64,000 nucleotides of DNA from BOKV01 sp041739465. Lineage in GTDB: Bacteria > Pseudomonadota > Alphaproteobacteria > Rhizobiales > Rhizobiaceae. The notes beneath the pieces are model-generated. The model was not told the origin of the DNA and searched no databases. It saw only the letters and a program-made list of their open reading frames with translations. The stretch is from the NCBI GenBank assembly GCA_041739465.1, contig JBGSNX010000083.1:1-64000 (forward strand). Reading direction: 5' to 3'. Within the stretch, counting starts at the first letter, position 1; every line of letters starts with the position of its first letter. The translations under genes and the position numbers were made by a program. Shown in pieces: positions 49,880 to 61,189 of this stretch.

Positions 49880-51157
49880 ATGCAATCAGGATCAGGCAAG
49901 CCGAACCCGCAGGAAATAGCGCTCGCAATGGCTGCCGGGGCCAAAAAACACACGCCGCTGTCGCTTCGCATCTTCGTCCTGCTGGTGGCAAGCCTGATGG
50001 CGCTCAACGCACTTGCAACAGACATCATGCTGCCAGCCTTCCCCGCAATTGCTGGCGATCTGCAAACCTCGAGCATCACGCAGGTTCAGGCGGTCGTTAC
50101 CACGTACATGATGGGTTTTGCGTTCAGCCAATTGTTCATGGGGTTTTTGTCCGACCGCTATGGCCGGCGTCCGATCTTGATTGGCGGACTGATCGTCTAC
50201 ACAATCGCATCAATCTTTACCGCAATTGCCGGGGACTTTTCACACCTGCTGGCCGCCCGGTTTGTCCAGGGACTTGGCTCAGGCGCGCCCCGCGTAATTG
50301 CCACGGCCACAGTGCGCGACTGCTACAATGGCCGCCAGATGGCACGCGTCATGTCGCTTGCGATGACGATTTTCATGGCTGCACCAGTGGTTGCCCCGGC
50401 CATCGGTCAAATGATCCTGCTGGTTGCAGATTGGCGTTGGGTTATGGGTTCCATCGCGATTTACGGCGCTTTCGTGCTGGCAATCAGCATCCGCTGGTTT
50501 CCCGAAACATTGGCGCACGAAGACCGCAGGCCAATATCCGTTTCGGCAATCTGGGTTGCCATCCGCTCGGTCATCGGCTCTCGCCAGACTGTCGGCTATA
50601 CGCTGGCAGCGGGCACGTTTTTCGGGGCACTGTTTGGCTTCATCGGTCAGGCGCAGCAATTGATGGTGGAAGTCTATGGCCTCGGCGTTTGGTTCCCGCT
50701 GGCCTTTGCGGTGATGGCGTTGGCGCTTTCGGCGTCATCCTTCATCAATTCAGGCCTGGTAGAGCGGTTCGGCATGCGCCTCCTGTCCCACTGGGCAGTC
50801 GTTTTTTACAGCCTCACTACATTGCTCATGCTGATATTGTCTTTGAATGGCTTGCTCGGCTTCTGGGCATTTTCGATCATCCACGCAACCAACATGATGA
50901 TCGTTGGCCTCGTGTTCACCAATTTCAACGCCTTGGCGATGGAGCCGCAAGGCCACATCGCGGGCGTCGCCTCATCTTTTGTCGGATCGGTAACCGTGGC
51001 CTTGGGCGCCGGGCTTGGCTATTTGATCGGAGCGCAGTTTGACGGAACGGCGACACCCCTGGCAGCCGGTTTTGCCCTATCGGGCATCAGCACGCTGATG
51101 ATTGTTGCCTGGGCAGAAAACGGCCGTTTGTTCAAAGGCCGCAAGCCGGTTCGCTAG
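49880..51157 (+). CDS. MFS multidrug efflux transporter of the Bcr/CflA type
   Basis: A 425-residue, 12-segment drug:proton antiporter. The first segment LNALATDIMLPAFPAIAGDL and the motif A loop GFLSDRYGRRPILIGG are characteristic of Bcr/CflA proteins, with RFVQGLGSGAPRVIATATVRD in segment 4. Substrate is not predictable. The ATG at 49880 was chosen; a later ATG at 49928 is also possible and would still precede the first membrane segment. It converges with pbpC leaving two bases between stops. Confidence 0.88.
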   Translation: MQSGSGKPNPQEIALAMAAGAKKHTPLSLRIFVLLVASLMALNALATDIMLPAFPAIAGDLQTSSITQVQAVVTTYMMGFAFSQLFMGFLSDRYGRRPILIGGLIVYTIASIFTAIAGDFSHLLAARFVQGLGSGAPRVIATATVRDCYNGRQMARVMSLAMTIFMAAPVVAPAIGQMILLVADWRWVMGSIAIYGAFVLAISIRWFPETLAHEDRRPISVSAIWVAIRSVIGSRQTVGYTLAAGTFFGALFGFIGQAQQLMVEVYGLGVWFPLAFAVMALALSASSFINSGLVERFGMRLLSHWAVVFYSLTTLLMLILSLNGLLGFWAFSIIHATNMMIVGLVFTNFNALAMEPQGHIAGVASSFVGSVTVALGAGLGYLIGAQFDGTATPLAAGFALSGISTLMIVAWAENGRLFKGRKPVR

Positions 51158-51159
51158 GG

Positions 51160-53289
51160 TCAAAAATCAGCAGTTTGCAGGCTGATGTCCACGCTGCGCG
51201 CCGCCCCATTGGCATCCAGAACCGTCAACCGCTGGAAGCCGATGCCTTCAGGTTTCCAGACCATTTGCCGGGTACGCGAAACGCTGCCACTTGGCTTGCC
51301 ATTGGCGAGCAGCCGGAACGGAGGCCGTCCACCCTGCAGTTTCACAATCACCGGATTCACTTCACCTTGCATGGATGCAGGCACTTCTAGTGCCGAGCCG
51401 CTTTGCGGAAAGGCAATGTGCAGCATTTCACCAACATTCGATGGGGACAAGGGAACCGATTGTCCGGCAGAAAAACGCAACAGCGGATCGGGCAGTTGTG
51501 CCTGTTCGATCCGTACCGCACCGGCAGGTGCCTTGGGCAGCGGTTCTGTCCCGAATCCAGACCGCTCGAATGCCTCGAACAGGATGGGTCCGGCGGTGGT
51601 GGCACCGGTTATACCGGGCACTGCGCCATTGTCTGCCCGTCCGACCCACACGCCGATGACGTGCTTGCCGTCATAGCCAATTGCCCACGCGTCGCGGTAT
51701 CCGTAACTGGTGCCGGTTTTCCAGGCGATCCGCAACGGTCGCGATCCTGTTGGATTGGGAATTCCCGAAAGCATGTCGCCAACATGCCAGCCTGCAACTC
51801 TTGAAAGCATCGGTGCCCCGCCAAGCGGACCCGGCAGGCGTTCGATGCCATCGCCCAGCGCAATTGGCTCGCCATTGCCGGAGCCAAGGTTTGCATACAA
51901 CTGCACAAGATCGACCAGCGAAATTCCCGCGCCGCCAAGGCCCAGCGAAAGGCCGGGTTTTTCGCCTTGCGGAAAAGCCAGTGTCACCCCTGCCCGTTTG
52001 AGCCGAAGCACCAGACTGGACGGGCCAACTGCCTCAAGCAGTCGGATCGCTGGCACATTGAGTGAGCGCTGCAATGCTTCGCGCACCGTGACGTCGCCCT
52101 GGTAGGTCATGTCAAAATTGGTTGGACGATAGCCGCCAAAATCCTGTGGCCGGTCGGAAATCAGCGTTTCAGGTGCAACGATCCCTTCCTCGATTGCAAG
52201 GCCGTAAACGAATGGCTTCAGCGTCGAACCAGGGGAGCGAAGAGCATTTGTCATGTCCACCCAGCCGGAGCGGCTGTCGTCAAGAAAGCCGGCCGAGCCG
52301 ACACGCGCCACAATCTCGCCAGTGCTGATTTCCGCCGCTACCAGCGCAACCGAAACACGTGGCCCATTGCGCAATGCCCCCTCGCGAGCCACCGCTTCCA
52401 GCATCGCCTGCAAACCAGCGTCCAGCGTCGTTTCATGCCGCAGCTTCTGTGGATCCCGGTCAAGGGCAAGCTGCGCAAGATGCGGCGCCAGCGAAGGCAT
52501 CGCCATGCGCACGGTCGCGATTGTGGCTCGGGTTGTTTCTTCTGCTTCCCTCTGGCTGAGAATGCCGGCACGCACCATCCGCGCAACCACCCTTTCGCGC
52601 GCTCGTTGCGCATTTTCCAGATGGCGGTCCGGACGGCGCGCTTCGGGCGATTGCGGCAAGGCCACCAGCAGTGCCGATTGCGCAAGCGTCAACCTGCGCG
52701 GCTCACGCCCGAACCATGCAAGCGATGCTGCGCGGATGCCCTCAAGGTTGCCGCCATAAGGCGCAAGGGTCAGGTAAAGTTCCAGAATTTCATGCTTCGA
52801 CAAGCGTCGCTCGATTTGCAATGCGCGCAGCGCCTGCCGGGCCTTGGCAACCAGGGAGCGCTCATCGCGGGGCTCAACCAGCCTTGCTACTTGCATGGTG
52901 ATGGTTGAGCCGCCTGAAACGATGCGGCCATGCTGCAGCAATTGCCCGAACGATCTGAGCATTGCCAGGGGGTCAACGCCGCGATGGTCGTAAAACCGCT
53001 TGTCTTCATAAGCGATCAGCATGGCAACGAACTGGGGGTCGGTGCGCGCAAGATCGGCCTTCAGCCGCCAGCGCCCTTGCTCGTTGGCAAAAACACGCAG
53101 CGGTTCGCCATTGCGGTCGGCAACCTCGCGCGAAAAGCCTTGGGCAATTTCCAGTGGGGGCGGAAAGGCGCGGTCCAGCCGATCAAGTGCAAACAGGCCG
53201 ACAGTGACGGCAACGGCCATCCCTGCGGCTGTCCAGGCGCCGCGCCAAGCGACGCGTTGCACTCTGCTCTTTGCGGCAGGTTCGCTCAC
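51160..53289 (-). CDS. pbpC: Penicillin-binding protein 1C (bifunctional)
   Basis: A 709-residue inner-membrane peptidoglycan synthase: one N-terminal membrane segment (about 15-37), a glycosyltransferase-51 domain with YEDKRFYDHRGVD and GGSTITMQVARL, then a transpeptidase domain with the nucleophile in RSPGSTLKPFVYG (Ser), SLNVPAI and WKTGTSYGYRDAWAIG, and a C-terminal PBP1C-specific beta domain (VNPVIVKLQGGRPPFRLLANG). The ATG overlaps the stop of the alpha-2-macroglobulin gene (ATGA at 53286-53289), the usual pairing of these two genes, linking cell-wall repair with protease trapping in the periplasm. Confidence 0.93.
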   Translation of the reverse strand: MSEPAAKSRVQRVAWRGAWTAAGMAVAVTVGLFALDRLDRAFPPPLEIAQGFSREVADRNGEPLRVFANEQGRWRLKADLARTDPQFVAMLIAYEDKRFYDHRGVDPLAMLRSFGQLLQHGRIVSGGSTITMQVARLVEPRDERSLVAKARQALRALQIERRLSKHEILELYLTLAPYGGNLEGIRAASLAWFGREPRRLTLAQSALLVALPQSPEARRPDRHLENAQRARERVVARMVRAGILSQREAEETTRATIATVRMAMPSLAPHLAQLALDRDPQKLRHETTLDAGLQAMLEAVAREGALRNGPRVSVALVAAEISTGEIVARVGSAGFLDDSRSGWVDMTNALRSPGSTLKPFVYGLAIEEGIVAPETLISDRPQDFGGYRPTNFDMTYQGDVTVREALQRSLNVPAIRLLEAVGPSSLVLRLKRAGVTLAFPQGEKPGLSLGLGGAGISLVDLVQLYANLGSGNGEPIALGDGIERLPGPLGGAPMLSRVAGWHVGDMLSGIPNPTGSRPLRIAWKTGTSYGYRDAWAIGYDGKHVIGVWVGRADNGAVPGITGATTAGPILFEAFERSGFGTEPLPKAPAGAVRIEQAQLPDPLLRFSAGQSVPLSPSNVGEMLHIAFPQSGSALEVPASMQGEVNPVIVKLQGGRPPFRLLANGKPSGSVSRTRQMVWKPEGIGFQRLTVLDANGAARSVDISLQTADF

Positions 53290-56200
53290 TGCGCTGCCTT
53301 CACCTGCATGAAGCCGGTGGCGGTGCGTGCAGAAAGTTCCGGCCGGTACATGTCTTCGACTGTTGCAGCGGGCATTGTGTAGTCGCCCGGTGTCACCACG
53401 CGAACCACGTAGGCAACCGAGAAACTGCGGTCATCCTCGCCGCTTCGATTGAGGGCTGCCACAAACCTGTCAGCACGAAACTCGCTGTGCGCGACTTCCA
53501 GTTCGCCCAGCCATGAGAATGCTTCAAGCTCGGCACTTTGCACCAGCCGGGGATTGTCGATTTCAAGGCCGCCCGGCAAAAGATCGGTGACAAGCACACG
53601 GGACGAATCTTCCTGGGTTTCCTCGACAGTCAGCACAACGACATACCGCTCGTTCTGCACTGCCTGGGTGATGTCAGCGATCTCGCCATCCAGCGTGTAG
53701 AATTCGCGCGAAATGTTGAAGCCGTCACCCCCCGCCGCCAACGGCTCCAGCGGAGAAGCAAGCGTTGTAACAACAGCCGTCAGTGCTTCACCATTGGGGT
53801 TGCCAATGTTGATGGGCGCGTTGGCCGCATCATCGCCCGATAGCGTCATGGCCAGCGCGCCTTTGCGGGCTTCACCGTTCACGGTGAGGCTGAGTTCAGC
53901 ATTCATCTCCTGCGCTGCGCGTGCAGCGAGCAGCATCCATGCCTGTTCTTGCGTGGAGGTGTATTTGCGCGTGGCAAGCTCGCGGACCATGAAGTCCATC
54001 ATGGCCGGCACCTGCTGCGGAACCGGACGGGTTTCCGATGCCAGAGCCAGCATGGCCGCCCCGTCGCGCAACTTCGAGCCGTAATCATAGCCCGATGATG
54101 TGTGCGGCGTGCCGGAAGCCAGTTCCAGCGCGGAGCGGTAGATGCGCTCGGCACGTTCCACTTCATTGTACAACGACAGCGCCGCAGCGATGTGTGCACG
54201 AGCCAGCGGGGATACAAACTCTTCCAGCTTGGTGTCGGCGTAGTAGCGAAGGTCTGCTGCAGAAGCCATGCGGTTGCGCGCTAGAACATAGAGCGAATAG
54301 GCGATTGCGTTGCCCTCGGCAGCAATGTCGTCATTGTAGCCAAGCTTGTTTTGCAGATTGGTAACTGCAAGGCGCATCGCCTGCTCGGGAACAACATAGC
54401 CCTTTTCGCGCGCCCTCGTCAGGAAGTCGGTAACATAGGCATCAAGCCACATGTCGCGATCATCCGGCCCCCAAAGGCCGAAGGATCCGCTGGATGACTG
54501 GTAGGAAAGCACCCGGCGTACCGCACCGTCGACACGTTCTTTCAGGTCTGCCGTTTCAAGCAATTCCTTTGGCGCATCAAGGTCCGAGAGATAAAGCAGT
54601 GGCAGCGCCCGGCTGGTGGTTTGCTCGGCGCATCCATAAGGATAGCGGTCGAGCTGGGTCAGCAGCGAAGCCACGTTGAAGCCGGGCGTCCTCGACAGAT
54701 TGACGCTTACTTGCGCCCCTTCGCGCCAGGACTGGGCCAGCAATTCGCTGTTGATGGCCAATGAACCATTGGCAGCCACGGGAATTTCCATACGCGTGGT
54801 GACCGGCAAGGTCGCCGGGCGAATGGTGACAAGTTGCGTGCGCGAGGCAAGCACCGCATCGCCATTGGTGGCAGTTATGGTCAATTGCCCGGTTCCGGGC
54901 GCAGTTGCGCGCAGCGGCAAGGAGAGCGTCTTGCGCTCGCCTTGCGCCAATGTCACCGAGGGCACAAATTCGCCGGTTTCCAGTCCGCCCGATGCTGCCA
55001 GCGCCAATTGGTATTCGCCAGCCGGCCCGTCGGTGTTTGCAATCTCGAACACAGCTTGCGCCTTGTCGCCCGGCGCCAGAACTTTTGGCAGGCTGGCAGT
55101 CAGCACCACCGGATCGCGAATGATCACATCGCCGGTTGCCGAACCAATTGACGACTTGCTCCAGGCAACAGCCATGACCCGCGCCGTACCATTGAACTCC
55201 GGCAGATCAAATTCGATGACGGCCTGGCCTTGCGCGTCCGTCGTGACTATGCCTGAAAACAGCGAGAGCAGCTTTTCCTCTTTCGGACTTCCTTCCGCTG
55301 AAAGCCCAGGCCCGTCGCCACCGGTTCGCACTGCACCGAAATTGCCAAGCGAACCGTCAATCAGATTGCCATAAAGGTCGCGGATTTCGAGGCCCAACTG
55401 CCGCTGGCCGAAGTACCATCCAACCGGATCGGGTGCCTTGAAACGGGTCAGGTTCAAAATGCCAACATCCACAGCCGCGACCGTGAGATGAGCCGTTTCA
55501 CCTGTGCCCATGCCGCTGACCGTGACCGGAATTTGCAGCCGTTCGCCAGGGCGGGTTTTTTCGGGCAGCGCCAGCGCCACCTTCAATTCGCGGCTGTCAG
55601 GTACAATTTGCAGCCAGATCGTGCCGATTGCCCGCATCGGCATCCGGCTTTGCTGCGCCGAACCGGGCCGGAAAAGCGTTGCCGTTACATAGGCCCCCGC
55701 GCCCCACTCGCCTTTGACCGGAACTTCAACTTCGCTGGCACCCTCTGGAACCGAAACCTCAATGATCTGCACCAACCGATCGGCGCCGATTGCAACCTGC
55801 AACTCACCGGCAAAACGTGCCGAGACACGCAGCTTTGCAGTCTCGCCGGGTACATACTTCTCGCGGTCCAGCGCCACCTGCAATGCTTCCGGGGTTTCAG
55901 CTGATTGTTCAGCAACATAATAGCCGGCATCAAAATCATGGCTGGTGGCCGGTCCGGACTCATCTGCAGAAACGATTTCGAAGCGGTATTTGCCCCAGGT
56001 CACGGGCACATTAACAGCCGCCGGGTCAGCAGCAGTCACGTCCACAACGCCGGTCTGCTGCGGCACCGAAATCTGGTTGGCTTCATAGCGCCAGTACGAA
56101 CCGTCGCGGTACCATTGGTAGTCCTGCTCCAGCCGGTAAAGTGTCCATTTCAGCCCCTTGGCTTCGGCGCGATTTCCAGTTGGATCAAGCGCTACGATCC

Positions 56201-58757
56201 GGAAAGTCGCATCAGAATTTTCAGATACGCTTCCTTCGCCAGCATCAGGTTTTACCCCGATCATGGCCGACTGCGGCGCTACCGGGATCGAGAGTTTTCG
56301 CTCGACGGCCCGCCCGCCATCTTCGCGCATGCGCAGGGCAAGTTCTGCCACCAGCGGCCTTGTTGTCACGGGCAATACACCGGGCGAAGCTTCAAAGCTG
56401 GCCTTTCCATCGTCATCAGTGCGCGGCAGATCAGCAATGGGGCGACTCTCGGAGCCATTGTCTTCTTCTTCAACGAGGCCGAAGAAATAGCCCGGCACGG
56501 CTTCAAGGGTACGGGCGGTTTTCAGGCGCATTTCGCCTTCAAGCGCCAGATTGTTTGCCGGAGCGCCATACAGGAACCTGCCATCAACACTGAAAACGGC
56601 GGGGGCCTCTTCGGTGATGGTCTTGGTCGTGCTCGCTAGGTCGAACTCGATGCGGTCGGGCGAGAAATCTTCAACGAGGAACAGCTTCTCTGAAACAGGG
56701 TCGGCATCGGGATCTGTCAGGACCAGCATTTTCCAAACGCCGCGCATGCCGTTGGTTGGAAGCTCAAATTCAGCCAAGTGCCCGCCGGTCTTCGGGTTTG
56801 AAGAAACGATGCGCGTGGCCTCAACGCCGTCCGGGCGTTCAAAGACGATGGTCAGCGGCAGGCCGTCAACGGCTGTTGAAGTATCATCGCGCGCCAGTGC
56901 CATTGCATGCACGGTTTCGCCAAGCCGGTAAATTCCGCGGTCTGTGTATGTGTAGATGTCAACCGGACCTGGTGCTTCGCGCCCGGTCACCCCGCGGTCA
57001 GAAAGGTCAAAGCCAGCACGCGAAAGATCAAGGAACACATAGTCCTCGCCCTTGGCTCCCGCCTTTCGGGCCGTTATCGCCGCCGGTGCCTGCCCCGCAT
57101 TTCCGCGTAGCAAACCTGCCTCGAAACGCGCCACACCGGTGGCATCGGTGGTGGCCTTGCCAAGCACCTCGTTGTTACGGGCAACCAGGGTCAGATCAAC
57201 CGCGTCCATCGCCTTCGCACTGTCCAGCGAACGGGTGAATACAGCGAGGCCGTCCGTACCCTGAAAGGTTGAAAGGCCGATGTCGGATACCAGGAACCAT
57301 TGCGTAGCGCGCGGCTCCCAGCTGTCCGCCTCAGCGCCTTCCACCGTGGCTGTCAGTACATAGATGCCGGGCTCGCGGTTTGGCAAAACCTTGTCGAGCG
57401 GCAGGCTCGTGGCCGTCTCGCGGTTCAATTGGCGCTCGAGATCAAGCTTGCCTTCCCAGACCGGGCTGCCAAGCTCGTCGCGCACCTGTTCAACGCTATA
57501 GCCTTCAAGTTGCTTGAGGAATTTTGACTGGGAGAGCAGCGAGGCAATCGAGCGGTCGCCAACCCGGTACAATTCCAGATTGGCAGTGTCTGCATTGATG
57601 CCGATCACCGGAATGCCCTGACGCGCTGCACCGGGAAGCACAAAGTTTTCACCGGTGAAACGCACCGCAGGTGAACGGTCCCGTACATAGGCATTGATGA
57701 CCACCGGCTCTTCCAGTGATTCATCCACGGTTGAGGGCAAACCAGCGCGCACCGCAATCTGGTAGCTCTTGCCGTGTTCAAGCCCCTCGGCACAGATGCG
57801 GCTCGTCCCCACGTCGAGTGCGCCCGGCTTGCCGTCAACTGTCACGTAGCTGGAATAGTCGACGCCCTTTTTGACCAGATTTTCAGAAAAATCGATGCAG
57901 GCACGCGGACTTGTATTGTCAGCCTCGATGCTGTTTCCCGTCACACGAAATCCGCGCGCCTTGCGCAATTCGCGGAAAGCATAGGAAACCGCAGGTGCGT
58001 CCTGCAACTTCAGGCTCTTCTTGTAGCCGCTCAATGCCGCTCGGTAATCGGAACGGGTTTCAAGGGCGCGTGAAAGTTCGGCCAGCGCAGCGGCGCGCGT
58101 CGAAGCTGTCCGTGTCAAAAGATAGGCATTGATTGCTGCGCTGATGGCGTGATCGCGCATCCGGTAGCTGCCTTCTGCGTCGGAGCGGGCATATTCGCCC
58201 GCCATCCGGACAAATTCGTTCCAGTTGTCAAGGTTCTGCAAATCGCTGCCCAGCGTTTCAGCCGCCAGGGGCTCTGCCGCTTCAAGGTTTCGGGTAATCA
58301 TTGCAGTTCGCAGCGAAGCCATCAGGTCCGCTGTCGGCTCAAGGTCGTCACGCTCGCCAGCCTTTGTGGCGCGACGCAGGAAAAGCCGAGCTTCGTCGGC
58401 GGCCCCGCGGGGCAGGAAATCGAGTGCAGGTGGTGCGCCCAGATCAGCTTCGCGGACTTTCTCAACCAGCTTGCCGGCAATGGCCCCGTTGAAGGCCGTC
58501 GTTTCGCGGAAATCGCTCTTGAGAAAGCACCATTTGACTTTGGTGTTGTAGGTGAATGCCTTGCACTGGGCATCGTCGACGCAAGCCTGCTGGCACTCCT
58601 CAAGCGAGATGTCTTTCTCCGCTCGTAAATCGAAGCCGGGGTAATCGGTGTTTTCGGTGATTGTCACTTCCACATCGCGGGGCGCGGTTTGTGCGAAGGA
58701 ATGGGTGGAAAAAAGCGTGGCAGCAAAAGCCAGCACAACACCGAACGAGGACCGCAT
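53286..58757 (-). CDS. Bacterial alpha-2-macroglobulin with N-terminal PAN/Apple-like domain
   Basis: A 1823-residue exported protein: signal peptide (1-23, THSFAQT), then a Cys-containing PAN/Apple-like domain (YPGFDLRAEKDISLEECQQA, Cys pattern about 53-85), several MG-type beta domains (for example DIYTYTDRGIYRLGETVHAMA, near 610), an alpha-2-macroglobulin core (ADLPEFNGTARVMAVAWSK), and an intact thioester site YPYGCAEQTTSR near residue 1382. It should trap proteases that attack the envelope. Usual bacterial A2Ms lack or keep the thioester by subclass; here the CxEQ is kept. It is coupled to pbpC by an ATGA overlap. No lipobox was found, so it is probably soluble in the periplasm. Confidence 0.9.
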   Translation of the reverse strand: MRSSFGVVLAFAATLFSTHSFAQTAPRDVEVTITENTDYPGFDLRAEKDISLEECQQACVDDAQCKAFTYNTKVKWCFLKSDFRETTAFNGAIAGKLVEKVREADLGAPPALDFLPRGAADEARLFLRRATKAGERDDLEPTADLMASLRTAMITRNLEAAEPLAAETLGSDLQNLDNWNEFVRMAGEYARSDAEGSYRMRDHAISAAINAYLLTRTASTRAAALAELSRALETRSDYRAALSGYKKSLKLQDAPAVSYAFRELRKARGFRVTGNSIEADNTSPRACIDFSENLVKKGVDYSSYVTVDGKPGALDVGTSRICAEGLEHGKSYQIAVRAGLPSTVDESLEEPVVINAYVRDRSPAVRFTGENFVLPGAARQGIPVIGINADTANLELYRVGDRSIASLLSQSKFLKQLEGYSVEQVRDELGSPVWEGKLDLERQLNRETATSLPLDKVLPNREPGIYVLTATVEGAEADSWEPRATQWFLVSDIGLSTFQGTDGLAVFTRSLDSAKAMDAVDLTLVARNNEVLGKATTDATGVARFEAGLLRGNAGQAPAAITARKAGAKGEDYVFLDLSRAGFDLSDRGVTGREAPGPVDIYTYTDRGIYRLGETVHAMALARDDTSTAVDGLPLTIVFERPDGVEATRIVSSNPKTGGHLAEFELPTNGMRGVWKMLVLTDPDADPVSEKLFLVEDFSPDRIEFDLASTTKTITEEAPAVFSVDGRFLYGAPANNLALEGEMRLKTARTLEAVPGYFFGLVEEEDNGSESRPIADLPRTDDDGKASFEASPGVLPVTTRPLVAELALRMREDGGRAVERKLSIPVAPQSAMIGVKPDAGEGSVSENSDATFRIVALDPTGNRAEAKGLKWTLYRLEQDYQWYRDGSYWRYEANQISVPQQTGVVDVTAADPAAVNVPVTWGKYRFEIVSADESGPATSHDFDAGYYVAEQSAETPEALQVALDREKYVPGETAKLRVSARFAGELQVAIGADRLVQIIEVSVPEGASEVEVPVKGEWGAGAYVTATLFRPGSAQQSRMPMRAIGTIWLQIVPDSRELKVALALPEKTRPGERLQIPVTVSGMGTGETAHLTVAAVDVGILNLTRFKAPDPVGWYFGQRQLGLEIRDLYGNLIDGSLGNFGAVRTGGDGPGLSAEGSPKEEKLLSLFSGIVTTDAQGQAVIEFDLPEFNGTARVMAVAWSKSSIGSATGDVIIRDPVVLTASLPKVLAPGDKAQAVFEIANTDGPAGEYQLALAASGGLETGEFVPSVTLAQGERKTLSLPLRATAPGTGQLTITATNGDAVLASRTQLVTIRPATLPVTTRMEIPVAANGSLAINSELLAQSWREGAQVSVNLSRTPGFNVASLLTQLDRYPYGCAEQTTSRALPLLYLSDLDAPKELLETADLKERVDGAVRRVLSYQSSSGSFGLWGPDDRDMWLDAYVTDFLTRAREKGYVVPEQAMRLAVTNLQNKLGYNDDIAAEGNAIAYSLYVLARNRMASAADLRYYADTKLEEFVSPLARAHIAAALSLYNEVERAERIYRSALELASGTPHTSSGYDYGSKLRDGAAMLALASETRPVPQQVPAMMDFMVRELATRKYTSTQEQAWMLLAARAAQEMNAELSLTVNGEARKGALAMTLSGDDAANAPINIGNPNGEALTAVVTTLASPLEPLAAGGDGFNISREFYTLDGEIADITQAVQNERYVVVLTVEETQEDSSRVLVTDLLPGGLEIDNPRLVQSAELEAFSWLGELEVAHSEFRADRFVAALNRSGEDDRSFSVAYVVRVVTPGDYTMPAATVEDMYRPELSARTATGFMQVKAAQ

Positions 58758-58956
58758 GAAAAGCTCCCTTTGGAAACGAAATCGCCTGCCCCTGTCCGAA
58801 GCCCATGCCCCATGGGAACCGGATGGGAAAAACCTTAGGGCTTGATTGTGTCATTTGGGAAGCAGGATTCTCCGGGTTGAAAAAAATTCTGCAAATATGC
58901 TGTTGCCGCCCAGCTTCGACATGGTAGCCCTTGGTGAAGCAGGTCAGGTTGAACCA

Positions 58957-59907
58957 ATGCCAACAGATCACCGTAGCCCCGAGGCAAATCCACTTGCTGG
59001 CATTGCCATGAAGATCAGCTCCGTGGCTGTCTTCACGGCCATGGGCGCGCTGATCAAGTCCACCGCACAGCACATTCCCCCCGGCGAAGCAGTCTTCTTT
59101 CGCTCGTTCTTTGCCATTCCGCTGATTGTCGCCTGGCTCGCCTGGCGCCGCGAACTCCCTTCAGGGCTCAAAACATCCAATCCGGCCGGGCATTTTTTCC
59201 GCGGGCTGGTCGGGGTGCTGGCGATGGGGTTCGGCTTCACCTCGCTCGGACTGCTGCCGTTCCCCGAAGCCATCGCAATCGGCTATGCGGCCCCGCTGAT
59301 TGCAACAATTCTGGCGGCGATGTTCCTCGGCGAGCAATTGCGCGTTTTCCGCCTCAGCGCCGTCGCAATCGGCCTCGTCGGCGTGATGATCGTGCTGTAC
59401 CCGAACCTCACTGTGTTTCGTAGCGCAGGCTTGCCGCCGATCCTGGCGATCGGTGCGCTGATGGCCCTTCTGGGCGCGATATTCGCCGCGCTGGCGCAGG
59501 TTTTCGTGCGCAAGCTGGTCACCAATGAGCGGACAGCAGCGATAGTCTTCTGGTTTTCGGTAACTGCCGCCACATTGTCCCTGACGACCTTGCCATTTGG
59601 CTGGGTTGTGCCCGAACCCAAGGAAGCGGCTTTGCTGGTCACAAGCGGCTTTCTTGGCGGGCTTGGCCAGATCCTGCTCACCGAAAGCTACCGTCACGCA
59701 GAAACGGCAGTGATCGCTTCGTTCGAATACTCCTCAATGCTGCTGGCGCTTGCAGTTGGGTTTTTCATCTTTGGCGAGGTTCCCACCTTCACCATGCTGG
59801 CTGGCGCAGCACTCATTGTTGCTGCCGGTCTCTTCATAGTGTTCCGCGAGCGAAAACTGGGCATCGAGCGCGCACAGGCGCGCAAGGCGATGACACCGCA
59901 GGGCTAG
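58957..59907 (+). CDS. EamA/DMT-family transporter
   Basis: A 316-residue exporter-type membrane protein with about ten segments in two EamA repeats: IKSTAQHIPPGEAVFFRSFF and SLGLLPFPEAIAIGYAAPLI in the first, and AQVFVRKLVTNERTAAIVF and GQILLTESYRHAETAVIASF in the second. Substrates of this family range from amino acids to nucleoside-like metabolites and cannot be told here. In-frame ATGs lie at 58897, 58921 and 58957; the last has CAGGTT about nine bases upstream and gives the usual short N-terminus, so I chose it. It is divergent from the A2M gene. Confidence 0.82.
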   Translation: MPTDHRSPEANPLAGIAMKISSVAVFTAMGALIKSTAQHIPPGEAVFFRSFFAIPLIVAWLAWRRELPSGLKTSNPAGHFFRGLVGVLAMGFGFTSLGLLPFPEAIAIGYAAPLIATILAAMFLGEQLRVFRLSAVAIGLVGVMIVLYPNLTVFRSAGLPPILAIGALMALLGAIFAALAQVFVRKLVTNERTAAIVFWFSVTAATLSLTTLPFGWVVPEPKEAALLVTSGFLGGLGQILLTESYRHAETAVIASFEYSSMLLALAVGFFIFGEVPTFTMLAGAALIVAAGLFIVFRERKLGIERAQARKAMTPQG

Positions 59908-59916
59908 GGCCAAAGC

Positions 59917-61176
<1,260 letters not shown>

Positions 61177-61189
61177 GCCCCTTCTGGAC

